From Alphaproteobacteria bacterium (GTDB taxonomy: Bacteria; Pseudomonadota; Alphaproteobacteria; UBA8366; Aestuariispiraceae), in contig JAWPMN010000001.1 in assembly GCA_033344895.1 (NCBI GenBank), positions 4,573,962 through 4,637,961 of the forward strand: 64,000 nt of DNA, given 5' to 3'. Within the stretch, counting starts at the first letter, position 1. Each line of letters starts with the position of its first letter. Position numbers and translations under genes: made by a program. Positions 25,948-34,252 of this stretch are shown here, one piece after another. Below the pieces are notes generated by a model. That model worked only from the letters and a program-made list of their open reading frames with translations, searched no databases and was not told the DNA's origin.

Positions 25948-27132
25948 ATGACAAGCGTCCAGTTGTTGAACGATATGCATCTGGCCGGACACAGCCTCAC
26001 TGCGTTGCTGGGAAACGACTATCACTGGTCAATCCATCTGGTCACCCATTTCATCATGTTTGGTTTGCCAGCCGCATTGCTTGCTGTCGCGGGAATACCC
26101 GGCATTGTAGCGATTGGACGAATCTTTCGGCGGCAACAACGCAGACACCTATTCAAGCGGGTTCAAAACCCGTTTTCGCTAGAGAGACCGCTCCTGGCAT
26201 TCATTCTTTCAAGCACGAAAGGACCCCAAATCGCCCTAATCGTCTGGGCGGCTGCGTCTCTCCCAATTCTGTATCTGACACTTGAGTTGCCAAAGTTGAT
26301 CATTAACAACGCGATCGAGTCAGGCCATTTTCCAGTCGAGTACTTTGGAATAAGCGTCGACCAGATCACTCTCTTGGCGTTGTTATGCGCAGCGTTCCTG
26401 GCGGTTGTAGCTCTGAACGGGTTCCTGAAATATCAGGTCAACGTAAAGGCGGGACGGGTGTCTGAGATATTTGCCCGCCGACTACGTCTGTTAACCTATC
26501 GCATCTGGCAACGAGGCCCCGGCCGCGGGCATGGCGCAGATTTTATTCCTGTCGCGGCTCAGGAAGTTGAGCCCATCGGAGGTTTTGCAGGAGAGGCGCT
26601 CGTATTGCCGGTTTTTCAAGGCGGTACGTTCCTGACAATCATATTTTTTATGTTAATGCAGGACCCAATACTTGGTGGGGCAGCCCTTGCGCTTCTACCG
26701 GTTCAAATCCTGATTGTACCGCGGCTCCAGGCTCGCATTAACGAATTGGCGAGAGAGCGGGTTCGCGAGGTTCGACGGTTTGGGGCTTTGGTGAGTGATG
26801 TGACGCATTCCGAAGATAAGCGGCAGGAGGCGTTATTTCGTTCTTTTCGCCAACTCCAAAGCATTCGCTTTCGTATTCACGAGCGAAAGTTCTTCATGAA
26901 ATCTTTAAACAACTTCATCGGTCAATTGACGCCATTCTTCTTTTACACGATCGGCGGCGTTCTTGTGATCGAGGGTCGCTTGTCGCTTGGTGCACTGGTT
27001 GCTGTACTAACTGCATACAAAGATCTGGCTTCGCCGGTAAAAGAGCTCTTTCGATACTATCAAGCTTCTGCCGACGTACATGTGCGATACGAGGAAATTC
27101 AAAGCTTTCTGAAAATTCGCACACGTACTTAG
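25948..27132 (+). CDS. ABC exporter transmembrane domain without ATPase domain
   Basis: This 394-aa protein matches the type I ABC exporter transmembrane domain: about six helices, a coupling region RVREVRRFGALVSDVTHSED, and the end helix SLGALVAVLTAYKDLASPVK. In normal half-exporters a nucleotide-binding domain with Walker A, ABC signature and Walker B follows. Here the frame stops about 20 residues after the last helix (EEIQSFLKIRTRT), and no Walker motif is found in the next 280 bases on either strand. It is either a truncated remnant or a domain that works with an ATPase encoded elsewhere. The ATG at 25948 follows AGGAAGG. Confidence 0.75.
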   Translation: MTSVQLLNDMHLAGHSLTALLGNDYHWSIHLVTHFIMFGLPAALLAVAGIPGIVAIGRIFRRQQRRHLFKRVQNPFSLERPLLAFILSSTKGPQIALIVWAAASLPILYLTLELPKLIINNAIESGHFPVEYFGISVDQITLLALLCAAFLAVVALNGFLKYQVNVKAGRVSEIFARRLRLLTYRIWQRGPGRGHGADFIPVAAQEVEPIGGFAGEALVLPVFQGGTFLTIIFFMLMQDPILGGAALALLPVQILIVPRLQARINELARERVREVRRFGALVSDVTHSEDKRQEALFRSFRQLQSIRFRIHERKFFMKSLNNFIGQLTPFFFYTIGGVLVIEGRLSLGALVAVLTAYKDLASPVKELFRYYQASADVHVRYEEIQSFLKIRTRT

Positions 27133-27340
27133 GGTTGGCCTCGACGTGATTGCCACCTTAATCTTTCTTACCGACGAAGGCATTTGCCCCTGCAGAATGA
27201 TCGGAATGTTCCAGTTGCGCAGGCTCTGATGCGACCCGCTCAGACAATCATGTTGGATCACTGAAGAGCCCTTAGGTATTTTCAGGCCTCCTTCCTAAAC
27301 TGGGATGCAGACCAAGTGTTCTTCCGTGTTTCGGGGGAGT

Positions 27341-27412
27341 CGGTTCCTAACGAACGGGCGGAGGCGAAAGGGGCCTGCAGCCCGGCTCGCTGCTTGACCC
27401 ATCGCGGACATT
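27341..27412. repeat. Dispersed island repeat, copy 1
   Basis: It contains CTAACGAACGGGCGGAGGCG, GGGGCCTGCAGCCCGGCTCG and CTGCTTGACCCATCGCGGAC in the same order as the other copies. It lies between the ends of the ABC transmembrane gene and the MerR gene at 27415-27852, outside coding DNA. Confidence 0.6.
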
Positions 27413-27414
27413 CG

Positions 27415-27852
27415 TCACGTCGTCGCGGACCCATGATCGGAGACGCATTCGTTGTGATCGCTGAGGACCTCGATCACCCGGCAGTCTGAAACCTTGCCGC
27501 CGCTGCATTGATCGATCATGCGTTCCAGTTCCGTTTTCAAAGATTGCAATCGACCGATCCGGTGTTTGACCTCGACCAGCTGTTCCCGGGCGATCATATC
27601 AGCGGCCTCACATGAATGCTGAGGATTGTCCGAAAGACTGAGTAAATCGCGGATAGCGGTAAGCGAGAACCCAAGTTCCCGGGCGTGCCGAATGAACCGA
27701 ATTCGCTCGACATGTCGGGGCTCGTACACCCGCTGATTCCCGCCCGATCGATCGGGTGGCGGAATGAGTCCGATATCTTCGTAGTAGCGGATCGTCTGAA
27801 CCTTGCAATCCGTCGCCTTCGATACCCTGCCGATGGTTAGCGAAGTGGGCAT
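27415..27852 (-). CDS. MerR-family heavy-metal regulator, CadR/PbrR/ZntR-like
   Basis: This 145-aa regulator has a helix-turn-helix (LTIGRVSKATDCKVQTIRYY) and cysteines at 16, 81, 116, 124 and 136. Cys81 before the dimer helix, plus the C-terminal CSGGKVSDC loop, is the divalent-metal arrangement (Zn, Cd, Pb), distinct from CueR, which has Ser. Extra Cys136 and His residues in DHNECVSDHG fit CadR/PbrR-type tails. It is divergent from a CDF exporter across a 19-bp-spaced promoter, so it probably activates that exporter. The exact metal cannot be fixed from sequence. Confidence 0.88.
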   Translation of the reverse strand: MPTSLTIGRVSKATDCKVQTIRYYEDIGLIPPPDRSGGNQRVYEPRHVERIRFIRHARELGFSLTAIRDLLSLSDNPQHSCEAADMIAREQLVEVKHRIGRLQSLKTELERMIDQCSGGKVSDCRVIEVLSDHNECVSDHGSATT

Positions 27853-27864
27853 GCAATTTTCCTC

Positions 27865-27895
27865 TTGAACCTACAGTGGCTGTAGCAATTACTTT
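27865..27895 (+). promoter_or_regulatory. MerR-type promoter of the CDF exporter
   Basis: TTGAAC, a 19-bp spacer, TACTTT. The spacer begins with the perfect dyad CTACAG-TGG-CTGTAG (27871-27885). It points at the CDF gene and is adjacent to the MerR-family gene on the other strand. Confidence 0.8.
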
Positions 27896-27934
27896 GTGAA
27901 CTCAATCGGGATATGACAAGAGGATTGAGTAAAA

Positions 27935-28567
27935 ATGAGTGGTGGGTGTTGCGGATCGGAAGCAAAGTTCGATGGCGCGTCGGTTGCGTTTCGCCGTGCG
28001 CTGTGGGCGGTTATCGCTATTAACGCAGCGATGTTCGTTGTCGAGATTTCCGCCGGTGCGTTAGCGGGATCGAAGGCGCTACAGGCCGATGCACTCGATT
28101 TCCTTGGCGATACAGCGACATATGCCCTGAGCCTCTGCGTCATCGGCATGTCTATCCGGGCACGGTCGCTTGCTGCGGTGTTCAAGGGGCTAAGCCTTGG
28201 TGGGATGGGCGTCTGGGTTCTCGGCAGCTCGATTTATCAGGCCTTCCTCATCGGCGTGCCCAAGGCGGAGGTTATGGGGGCAATTGGATTTCTTGCGCTT
28301 GCCGCCAATATGGCCAGTGTCGTTATCCTAATGCGGTTCAAGGACGGCGACGCTAATGTCCGCTCGGTTTGGCTGTGCAGCCGCAATGACGCCATCGGCA
28401 ATATCGCTGTTATGCTCGCGGCGATCGGCGTTTGGGGCACGGGAACGGGGTGGCCCGACCTCGTTGTCGCAGCCGTCATGGCAGGGCTGTTTTCATGGTC
28501 CGCAGTCCAGATCATTCGCCAAGCCTTCGAGGAACTGCCCATGCCACGTGACACGTCAGGACGGTAA
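27935..28567 (+). CDS. CDF-family divalent cation exporter
   Basis: This 210-aa inner-membrane protein has six predicted helices and the CDF metal site: DALDFLGD in helix 2 and SRNDAIGN in helix 5, each supplying two ligands (His is replaced by Asp/Asn at some usual positions). It begins with a Cys-rich metal-like start, SGGCCGSEAKF. It is shorter than ZitB/CzcD and lacks the cytoplasmic C-terminal domain, like the small CDF proteins linked to CadR/MerR regulators. It probably exports Zn, Cd or Co in exchange for protons. Confidence 0.87.
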   Translation: MSGGCCGSEAKFDGASVAFRRALWAVIAINAAMFVVEISAGALAGSKALQADALDFLGDTATYALSLCVIGMSIRARSLAAVFKGLSLGGMGVWVLGSSIYQAFLIGVPKAEVMGAIGFLALAANMASVVILMRFKDGDANVRSVWLCSRNDAIGNIAVMLAAIGVWGTGTGWPDLVVAAVMAGLFSWSAVQIIRQAFEELPMPRDTSGR

Positions 28568-28835
28568 CGTTCGGTCATGAACGGGACCATCTAACGTTAG
28601 GCTCTTGATGGCTTGGCGCACAAGAGAACCCTTCACGTTCTGGATTGATTCAATATGATGGTATCGACGACTATCAGTTGATTTGAATCAAAGGTGTGGA
28701 CGGGACGCTGTTCTATTGGCCGCTCTTGGTCACACAACTCGTGACGACGCAAAAATCTACATACGCATGTGGGAAATTTACGATATCTACTAAGCTAGAA
28801 TGCTCGATTTTGAGACGCTGGTCCAATTTCGAATG

Positions 28836-29573
28836 TTATCCGATGCGACCGAGTGATGGAAATGCCTCGAGCAGCCAATAGGACAGCGCCGAAAGCTGCC
28901 CAGTTATCATGGCAAGCCCCATTGCTATCATTACCAGCCCCGCAAACTGATGCAGCCGATGGCCGACTCGACTGATCGTGCGAAGGTGCCGTGTCAGGCA
29001 ATTAGTAAAAGTGGCTGTGAGCAGGAACGGCACTCCTAGGCCCGCCGAATAGATGCCAAGCAGAGCGACGCCCTCGGGCACTGTTGCAGTGGCTGCACTT
29101 GCAGTCAGAATGGCACCAAGGATTGGCCCGATACAGGGCGTCCAGCCGAAACCGAAGGCGAGACCAAGAACATAGGCAGATAGTGGCCGCCCGCCAGGAA
29201 TGGAAAGGTAGAACCGGAAATCTCGTTGCAGCATCGTGATCTTTGCCATGCCGATCAAGAACATACCGAACAGGATGATAATGGCGCCGCCAACGAGATT
29301 GAGCCCGTACCGGTAGCCTAACAGCATCTGACCCAGCGCGGTCGCGCTCGCGCCAAGAGCCATAAAAATAGTGGAAAACCCAAGAACAAAGTAAAGGCCC
29401 ATGCTCAGTGCCTGTCGTCGACGATGGGACGATTCGACAACGGTCGCGCCCGCCGTTTGTCCGGCGACATAGGAGATATAGCCCGGCACCAAAGGCAGGA
29501 CGCAGGGCGATACAAACGATACGGCGCCGGCCAGGAATGCGGCGATCAAGCCAATTCCGGATAGCTCAAGCAT
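28836..29573 (-). CDS. ccdA: CcdA cytochrome c biogenesis/thiol-disulfide transporter
   Basis: This 245-aa membrane protein has about six helices and paired cysteines in VSFVSPCVLPLVPGY and FGWTPCIGPILG, the standard CcdA motifs. It passes reducing equivalents from cytoplasmic thioredoxin to periplasmic thioredoxin-fold proteins. It is the last gene of the copper/redox operon, and its start overlaps the preceding gene by eight bases. The likely partners are the TlpA, DsbE and SCO proteins encoded upstream in the same operon, where it would keep copper-binding thiols reduced (inference). Confidence 0.93.
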   Translation of the reverse strand: MLELSGIGLIAAFLAGAVSFVSPCVLPLVPGYISYVAGQTAGATVVESSHRRRQALSMGLYFVLGFSTIFMALGASATALGQMLLGYRYGLNLVGGAIIILFGMFLIGMAKITMLQRDFRFYLSIPGGRPLSAYVLGLAFGFGWTPCIGPILGAILTASAATATVPEGVALLGIYSAGLGVPFLLTATFTNCLTRHLRTISRVGHRLHQFAGLVMIAMGLAMITGQLSALSYWLLEAFPSLGRIG

Positions 29574-30078
29574 CGTCGGTCACATTCCCACAAGGAGGCA
29601 CCACCGGGAACGCCGTGGCAAAACGGAAGCCGGCGAGCGGGACGATGATCCATTGCAAGACTGGGCTTAGACCGGCCTCCAGAACGGGAATCACAGGCAT
29701 CAGGTCGCCATAGGCCCAAGCCTCCCGGACCTCGATATTCAACCACTCACTGAAGATCGTATAGGCTACCCCAAAGAGGACAGTGGCCGCGACGACAGGC
29801 AGCCGGCGTTTGCCAGGCCATGCCCCCGTGCCGAACAGGAACAGGGACAACATGATGGTGCTGAGTGCGATGAGTATATCGCCGCCGGTGCAATGAACGG
29901 CAGCGAAGACGATCTCTTCAGCTGTCCCAGTTTCCCAGAGCGTGTATAGCGGCAGGTGTGCGAACTCCCAGATTAGGTTTGCGAGGGCGACAAAGAAGAT
30001 GTACCGGCGCAAGGCCCTCAGCCATGAGATTGACTGGTTGCCAGGACCGTACGTACTCGCTGACCCGGAAACGCTCAT
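29566..30078 (-). CDS. Polytopic membrane protein of unknown function
   Basis: This 170-aa protein has four predicted transmembrane helices (around 25-45, 65-85, 95-112, 135-155), with EFAHLPLYTLWE, HCTGGDILIAL and FSEWLNIEVREAWAYGDLM between them. The His, Asp and Glu residues near the membrane could bind a metal. No family name is recognised. Its ATG overlaps the end of the SCO-like gene and its end overlaps ccdA, so it is translationally tied to the copper operon. Confidence 0.72.
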   Translation of the reverse strand: MSVSGSASTYGPGNQSISWLRALRRYIFFVALANLIWEFAHLPLYTLWETGTAEEIVFAAVHCTGGDILIALSTIMLSLFLFGTGAWPGKRRLPVVAATVLFGVAYTIFSEWLNIEVREAWAYGDLMPVIPVLEAGLSPVLQWIIVPLAGFRFATAFPVVPPCGNVTDDA

Positions 30079-30701
30079 TTGAACACCCCCATGAGGCTAT
30101 TCCACCAAGTGTCGGGTTCTGGTTCGTCACCGGCCGGGGGCGCGTTCGTCAGGCCGTTGATATAGCGAACGAGGTTGATCTGTTGGAATTCGGTTCCGTG
30201 AAACAGGCCGGCATGCCGGCTACCCCTATCGATCACGTGAACGAGCGGGGACGATGGGTTTCGATCGCTCAAAGTCGCGAAGCGGCGGGCGCTTTCGGCC
30301 ACCACTTCGTCTTGGGGCGCCACTGATCGCCAATTCGCGTTATCCCAAGGTGCACCGTTGGAGGTTTTGCGATCACGGATCGTCAGGAACGTCACCATCT
30401 GCTTCATGGGCGTGATGTTCACTTGCTCCTGCACCGAGGCGAGGTTGTCCTGTTGTTCCACACAGGGAGCCCCGCAATCGCGAGGCACGAAGCTCAGGAC
30501 AACGATGCTTTCCCGCAGATCGCGAAAGGTCAGCCTGGCGCCTTGCTCATCGGTCAGCGCCAGATCCGGCATCGACCGGGTATCCGTCGGTTCGAAGGCG
30601 GGTTCTTTGTTCGCCATCACCTCGTCCAATCGTTCGCCGGGGTGATGGGCGAACGCCGGCATGACTGCTACAAGTAGGCCCAGAATGGCGAGGTATTTCA
30701 T
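30075..30701 (-). CDS. SCO/thioredoxin-fold periplasmic protein with CxxxC motif
   Basis: This 208-aa protein has a signal peptide (about 1-18, ending AFAHH) and a thioredoxin-like fold. The expected SCO positions are LALTDEQGARLTFRDLRESI, then VVLSFVPRDCGAPCVEQQ (CxxxC as in SCO proteins) and a later VHVIDRGSRHAGLFHG. It is less conserved than the SCO protein encoded two genes upstream. Its role may be copper delivery or thiol reduction for an extracytoplasmic copper protein. It overlaps both neighbours by four bases. Confidence 0.78.
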   Translation of the reverse strand: MKYLAILGLLVAVMPAFAHHPGERLDEVMANKEPAFEPTDTRSMPDLALTDEQGARLTFRDLRESIVVLSFVPRDCGAPCVEQQDNLASVQEQVNITPMKQMVTFLTIRDRKTSNGAPWDNANWRSVAPQDEVVAESARRFATLSDRNPSSPLVHVIDRGSRHAGLFHGTEFQQINLVRYINGLTNAPPAGDEPEPDTWWNSLMGVFK

Positions 30702-31147
30702 TGCATATCCTCTTCCGGCCCGTTGGCCCCGACGCCGAGCACAGGGACAGTGACTGTGACCTCGACAGCCTGATCGAAACGCAGGGTGATAGGAAACCGC
30801 GCACCTTCGGTCAGCCGCTCGCTCAGGCCCATCAACATCAGATGTGTGCCGCCTGGCGCGAGCACGACCCGCTCGCCCGCCGGCAAACTCAATGCGTCGA
30901 GGAGCACCATCCGATTGACGTCGTCGTTGTTCTCAGTGGTGTGGATCGTCACCCGGTCGGCAACAGGGCTCTCAACCGACAGCAACCGGTCGTCGCGCGT
31001 ACTCTCAATGGTCAGATAGACGGCGCCGGGACGGGATGCGAGAATGGTGGCACGGGCCCAGGGCTCCACAATCCTCACGGTCTCGTCGGCCATCGCGGAT
31101 ACTGGCGAAAACGCCAAAACAGCGACGATCAATAGAGCAGCTCTCAT
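30698..31147 (-). CDS. Periplasmic copper chaperone PCu(A)C
   Basis: This 149-aa protein has a signal peptide (about 1-20, AMAD) and the PCu(A)C fold: VEPWARAT near the start, VTIHTTENNDDVNRM, and the Cu(I)-binding GGTHLMLMGL with His and Met ligands. The first half of the usual H(M)-x10-M-x21-H-x-M pattern keeps His and Met. Such chaperones pass Cu(I) to SCO proteins and to the CuA site of cytochrome oxidase. Overlaps with the SCO genes on both sides support that partnership. Confidence 0.9.
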   Translation of the reverse strand: MRAALLIVAVLAFSPVSAMADETVRIVEPWARATILASRPGAVYLTIESTRDDRLLSVESPVADRVTIHTTENNDDVNRMVLLDALSLPAGERVVLAPGGTHLMLMGLSERLTEGARFPITLRFDQAVEVTVTVPVLGVGANGPEEDMQ

Positions 31148-31791
31148 TTTCCGTACCTCTCTATGACGTCCTGGATTTTCCGAGCCACCTCTTCCGGGGG
31201 TTGATCGCCTTCAAGAAAGGTGGTCTCGAACCGCCCCTCGGGGGTCATGAGGTAGATGTGGCCCGAATGCGCCATGAGATAGCCGTCTTGGGCGCTGCCT
31301 TCCTCCAACCGTTCGTAGTAGACGCGAAAGGCATGGGCCGCAGCGGCGACATCCTCTTCACTACCGGTCAAGCCGGTGAGTTTCGGATGGAATGCCGATA
31401 CATAGTCGGCCATTACTGTCGGCGTATCCCGCGCAGGATCGACTGTGATGAACAGAGGCGCGATTCTGTCCGCCGTCGCTTCGAGTGTGTCCAGGACGCT
31501 CGCCATGTAGGCCAGCGTCGTGGGACAAACATCGGGGCAATAGGTGAACCCGAAGAATACCAATTGCCAGCGACCCAGAAAGTCGGCCTCGGTGACGCGG
31601 TCTCCGGTGTGGTCAGTCAGCGTGAATTCCGAGCGGATCGCCGCTTCACCGATTTGCGTGGCCTGCCGGCCTTCCTGCGGTGCCGGTGTCCCTCTCATGT
31701 ATAGGCCGGCAAATACGGACGCCGCGACGACGGTGAGACCCCAGAGGGCGTATCGAACCCGGGCCAGTTTTGGGAATGTGCGAGAAGTCAT
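31144..31791 (-). CDS. SCO1/SenC-family copper chaperone
   Basis: This 215-aa membrane-anchored periplasmic protein has a single N-terminal helix (about 14-32) and a thioredoxin-fold domain. The copper ligands are the CxxxC in FGFTYCPDVCPTTL and His in LMAHSGHIYLMTPEG; DPARDTP is also typical. The ATG at 31791 (GAGG upstream) was preferred to an upstream frame at 31932 that lacks the anchor start. It acts in copper insertion or copper-dependent redox sensing. Together with the PCu(A)C protein it forms a standard copper-transfer pair. Confidence 0.92.
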   Translation of the reverse strand: MTSRTFPKLARVRYALWGLTVVAASVFAGLYMRGTPAPQEGRQATQIGEAAIRSEFTLTDHTGDRVTEADFLGRWQLVFFGFTYCPDVCPTTLAYMASVLDTLEATADRIAPLFITVDPARDTPTVMADYVSAFHPKLTGLTGSEEDVAAAAHAFRVYYERLEEGSAQDGYLMAHSGHIYLMTPEGRFETTFLEGDQPPEEVARKIQDVIERYGK

Positions 31792-31856
31792 TGAATTACC
31801 TCGAAGCACGCCCGCTCGGGCCGAGAGAGCCCAAAGCCCGAGCGGGCGCATGACAG

Positions 31857-32123
31857 TCAGCCCTCGTCGGACTCCGTTGCGTGCGGGCCCGATTTCATGT
31901 GGTTCGTCATGGCCGCCATCATCTCGCGGCATTGCTCCATCATCGGACCCATCTGCTGCATCATCTGCATCATGCCCATCATTCCGGACATTCCGTTTTC
32001 GCCCTGCATCATGCCCGGCATCTGTCCTTCTGCCTGATGCGGCCGTTGTTCGTCGGCGAGCGCAGGGAATGTCGCGACGAACAATCCGCCGACAACAGCC
32101 AAGGTTTTCAGGGTATTACGCAT
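31857..32123 (-). CDS. Methionine-rich periplasmic protein
   Basis: This 88-aa protein has a signal peptide (about 1-23, PALAD) and a mature part extremely rich in Met: MPGMMQ, MSGMMGMMQMMQQMG, MMEQCREMM, MTNHM. Met clusters with His and Cys are characteristic of periplasmic Cu(I)/Ag(I)-binding proteins. Much of it is probably helical or disordered until metal binds. GAAAGGAGA precedes the ATG; the longer upstream frame is not used. It lies within the copper operon. Confidence 0.8.
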   Translation of the reverse strand: MRNTLKTLAVVGGLFVATFPALADEQRPHQAEGQMPGMMQGENGMSGMMGMMQMMQQMGPMMEQCREMMAAMTNHMKSGPHATESDEG

Positions 32124-32151
32124 GGTCGTTCTCCTTTCTCGTGTGAAAATC

Positions 32152-32466
32152 TCAGCGTTCTTCGGAACGCCGAGCGATAACGTCGGGCGCTTCTGTCCTG
32201 ACGGATGGTTTGCCGCGGGTCTGGCAAGCGGCCGTGCCGCCGCCGCGCATGCACAGGCCGAGCGCGCACATGGCAAGACACGGGGCGAGGGTGAGCAGGA
32301 TCGGCGCGGCGCCGATCGCCGTCAGCCAACTCCAGTTCAGCACGAGCCCGAGGCCGACGACCGCGGCTCCAGCGAGCATGAGAATCCGCCGCTTTGTCAG
32401 CCAGGACGGAAAAGCGCGTGGCGCCGCTGGCGGGACGGCGTCCTCGGGTCTGCCTTCACTGGTCAT
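32152..32466 (-). CDS. Small two-helix membrane protein with Cys-rich second helix
   Basis: This 104-aa protein has hydrophobic segments ILMLAGAAVVGLGLVLNWSW and TAIGAAPILLTLAPCLAMCA, then LGLCMRGGG and one further Cys. Cysteines inside and just after the second helix could bind copper in the membrane. Similar short proteins occur in metal-resistance clusters; I know of no proven function. Its start overlaps the TlpA gene end by four bases. Confidence 0.68.
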   Translation of the reverse strand: MTSEGRPEDAVPPAAPRAFPSWLTKRRILMLAGAAVVGLGLVLNWSWLTAIGAAPILLTLAPCLAMCALGLCMRGGGTAACQTRGKPSVRTEAPDVIARRSEER

Positions 32467-33005
32467 GGGTTCGTTTCCTTTCCTGTATGGTCGGCGATCA
32501 CGGTCTCGAAGAAGGCAATCATTTCCGGCGTGTCCCATTCCGCCGGCCCGATCAGCCGGCCGAGTTCCCGGCCGTCCGGTCCGATGAGCAACGTTCCCGG
32601 AAGCCCGAAGATCTTGAGATCGCGGGAGGCCTTACCCGTCTTGTCCACGAAGATGCCCAGATGCTCGATACCGATCTCGTCGAAGAACTCACGGACCAAG
32701 TCGGCTCCCGCACGGTCGATCGACAGCGCCAGAACCTCGAAGTGCTCGCCACCCAACGTTGCTTGCAGTCGGTCGAGCGTAGGCATCTCGGCGCGACACG
32801 GTCCGCACCAGGTGGCCCAGACATTGAGAAGGACCACCTTGCTCCGCCAGGCTTCCAGCGTGTGCGGTGCACCGCTCCCGCCTGTGAAGTCGATTCGGGG
32901 GACGGGCTGCGGCGTCTCGTGCAGGCGCATCGCCGACGGCTCAGCCGCTACGGAAGTCCCCAACCCAAGAAAGAGGGCGAGCACGGCAATGGAAATGGTC
33001 TTCAT
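32463..33005 (-). CDS. TlpA-family thiol-disulfide reductase
   Basis: This 180-aa periplasmic protein has a signal peptide (about 1-21, VAAE) and the TlpA/ResA thioredoxin fold with active site NVWATWCGPCRAEMP and cis-Pro loop GLPGTLLIGPDGRE. It should reduce disulfides in copper-binding partners, drawing electrons from CcdA encoded downstream. It shares a transcript with DsbE (14-base gap) and with the small membrane protein gene (4-base overlap). Confidence 0.92.
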   Translation of the reverse strand: MKTISIAVLALFLGLGTSVAAEPSAMRLHETPQPVPRIDFTGGSGAPHTLEAWRSKVVLLNVWATWCGPCRAEMPTLDRLQATLGGEHFEVLALSIDRAGADLVREFFDEIGIEHLGIFVDKTGKASRDLKIFGLPGTLLIGPDGRELGRLIGPAEWDTPEMIAFFETVIADHTGKETNP

Positions 33006-33019
33006 GGTTGTGTCTCCAC

Positions 33020-33598
33020 TTATTCCGTCCGCAAGCGTTCCACCAGCGGTAGGATCGTGTTTTCAAGAACCTCGCGCGTCACCGGGCCGATTTGCTTGAA
33101 GGCAATGCGGCCATTTGCATCGACGACGAAGGTCTCGGGGACGCCATAGACACCCCAATCGATGGCAACCCGGCCGTCCCGGTCGGCACCGGAGCGGGTG
33201 TAGGGATCGCCCAGCTCGTCGAGCCATGCTGCGGCGTCCGCCGGCCGGTCCTTGTAGTTCAGGCCGTGCAGCGGCACGACACCGCGCCGGGCGAGGTCCA
33301 TCAACAGCGGATGCTCGTAGCGGCAGGCCGTGCACCAGGAGGCGAAGACGTTGACGAGCGACACTTCGCCGTGCAGATCACCGCTGGATAGCCCCAGTGT
33401 CCTTCCCTCGACGGGCGGCAAGGTAAACTCAGGCACAGGCCTGCCGATCAGCGCCGAAGGGATGTCTCTTGCGTTCTGCGTGAGGCTCCATCCAAGGGCG
33501 ATGGCCAAGATGCCGAAAAGCACTACGGGAGCCGCGAAGACGAGCCGGTAGACAGTCCGACGTTGAGAGCCCGTCCTGCTTCGGAACATCTCAGCCAT
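33020..33598 (-). CDS. DsbE/CcmG-like thioredoxin with WCTAC active site
   Basis: This 192-aa protein has an N-terminal membrane anchor (about 18-38). The CcmG-like domain contains RPVPEFTLPPVEGRTL, active site VNVFASWCTACRYEHP, the acidic GLNYKDRPADA, and cis-Pro loop YGVPETFVVD. CcmG normally has WCPTC or WCxxC, so WCTAC is a variant. No other cytochrome c maturation gene lies nearby, so it probably serves the copper cluster, not haem ligation (inference). Its start overlaps an unlisted 59-aa gene by eight bases. Confidence 0.9.
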   Translation of the reverse strand: MAEMFRSRTGSQRRTVYRLVFAAPVVLFGILAIALGWSLTQNARDIPSALIGRPVPEFTLPPVEGRTLGLSSGDLHGEVSLVNVFASWCTACRYEHPLLMDLARRGVVPLHGLNYKDRPADAAAWLDELGDPYTRSGADRDGRVAIDWGVYGVPETFVVDANGRIAFKQIGPVTREVLENTILPLVERLRTE

Positions 33599-33770
33599 GA
33601 TCGTTCCGACGCCGAGCGTCGACGAACAGATATTTTATCAGCCCGGCGATGCCCAGCACGAGCAGCGCGACTACGAGCAGTCCGACGAGACCCATGCCCC
33701 ACATCATCATGCCGCCCATGCAGTCCATCATCTGACCGCTCATGCCCATCTCGGTCGGTGCGTTGTTCAT
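33591..33770 (-). CDS. 59-aa Met-rich single-span membrane protein
   Basis: This short gene is easy to miss. It starts at ATG 33770 with AAGGAGAG upstream. The N-terminal part is Met-rich (TEMGMSGQMMDCMGGMMMWG), followed by one hydrophobic helix (LVGLLVVALLVLGIAGLI) and a basic tail (DARRRNDHG). It ends within the first codons of dsbE (8-base overlap), implying coupling. Met/Cys clusters next to a membrane helix suggest Cu(I) binding at the periplasmic face. Confidence 0.68.
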   Translation of the reverse strand: MNNAPTEMGMSGQMMDCMGGMMMWGMGLVGLLVVALLVLGIAGLIKYLFVDARRRNDHG

Positions 33771-33782
33771 CGAAAACTCTCC

Positions 33783-34229
33783 TTATTCGACCGCGTAGAC
33801 GGACGGTTGATCGTCACCTACGGCGTAAATGGTGAAGGGAGCGGTCTTGACGCCGCTCATGCCGGGCGAACCTAGCGGCATACCGGGCAAGGTCACGCCC
33901 TTGATGTCCGGCCGCTCGTCCAGCAGGCGATTGACCGTTTCCACGGGCACATGGCCGCTCACAACGTAGTCGTCGATGAAGGCGAGGTGGCAGCCCTGGA
34001 AATCGTCAGGGATGCCGGCCGCGCGGCTCATCGGGACGAGTTCATGGGTCGGCTCGACGGTGACTGTGAAGCCATTTTCTCGCAGATACTCGGCATAGAC
34101 TTCGCAGCAGCCGCATTGCGGGTTCTTGTAGAGGGTCACCTCTTCGGCCTGTGCCTTAGTGCCCAGAGTTAAATAGCCGGCGACACCCAACATGGTGGCG
34201 GTAAATGCGGCGATAGCGGTTTTGCGCAT
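33783..34229 (-). CDS. DUF411 family metal-binding protein
   Basis: This 148-aa periplasmic protein has a signal peptide (about 1-28, AQAE) and the DUF411 signature: VTLYKNPQCGCCEVYAEYLR with the CxCC cluster, HELVPMSRAAGIP, CHLAFIDDYVVSGHVP and GVTLPGMPLGSPGM. DUF411 proteins accompany copper-resistance operons and are thought to bind copper. It lies 12 bases upstream of the 59-aa gene and 23 bases after the multicopper oxidase gene. Confidence 0.92.
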   Translation of the reverse strand: MRKTAIAAFTATMLGVAGYLTLGTKAQAEEVTLYKNPQCGCCEVYAEYLRENGFTVTVEPTHELVPMSRAAGIPDDFQGCHLAFIDDYVVSGHVPVETVNRLLDERPDIKGVTLPGMPLGSPGMSGVKTAPFTIYAVGDDQPSVYAVE

Positions 34230-34252
34230 GGTTCTCTCCTTGGTTTTCTAGG

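Noticed and set aside
25809..26285. A 158-codon frame starting before the ABC transmembrane gene
   Set aside because: Its first 40 residues look mildly hydrophobic, but most of it overlaps the well-supported transporter frame and has no natural end.
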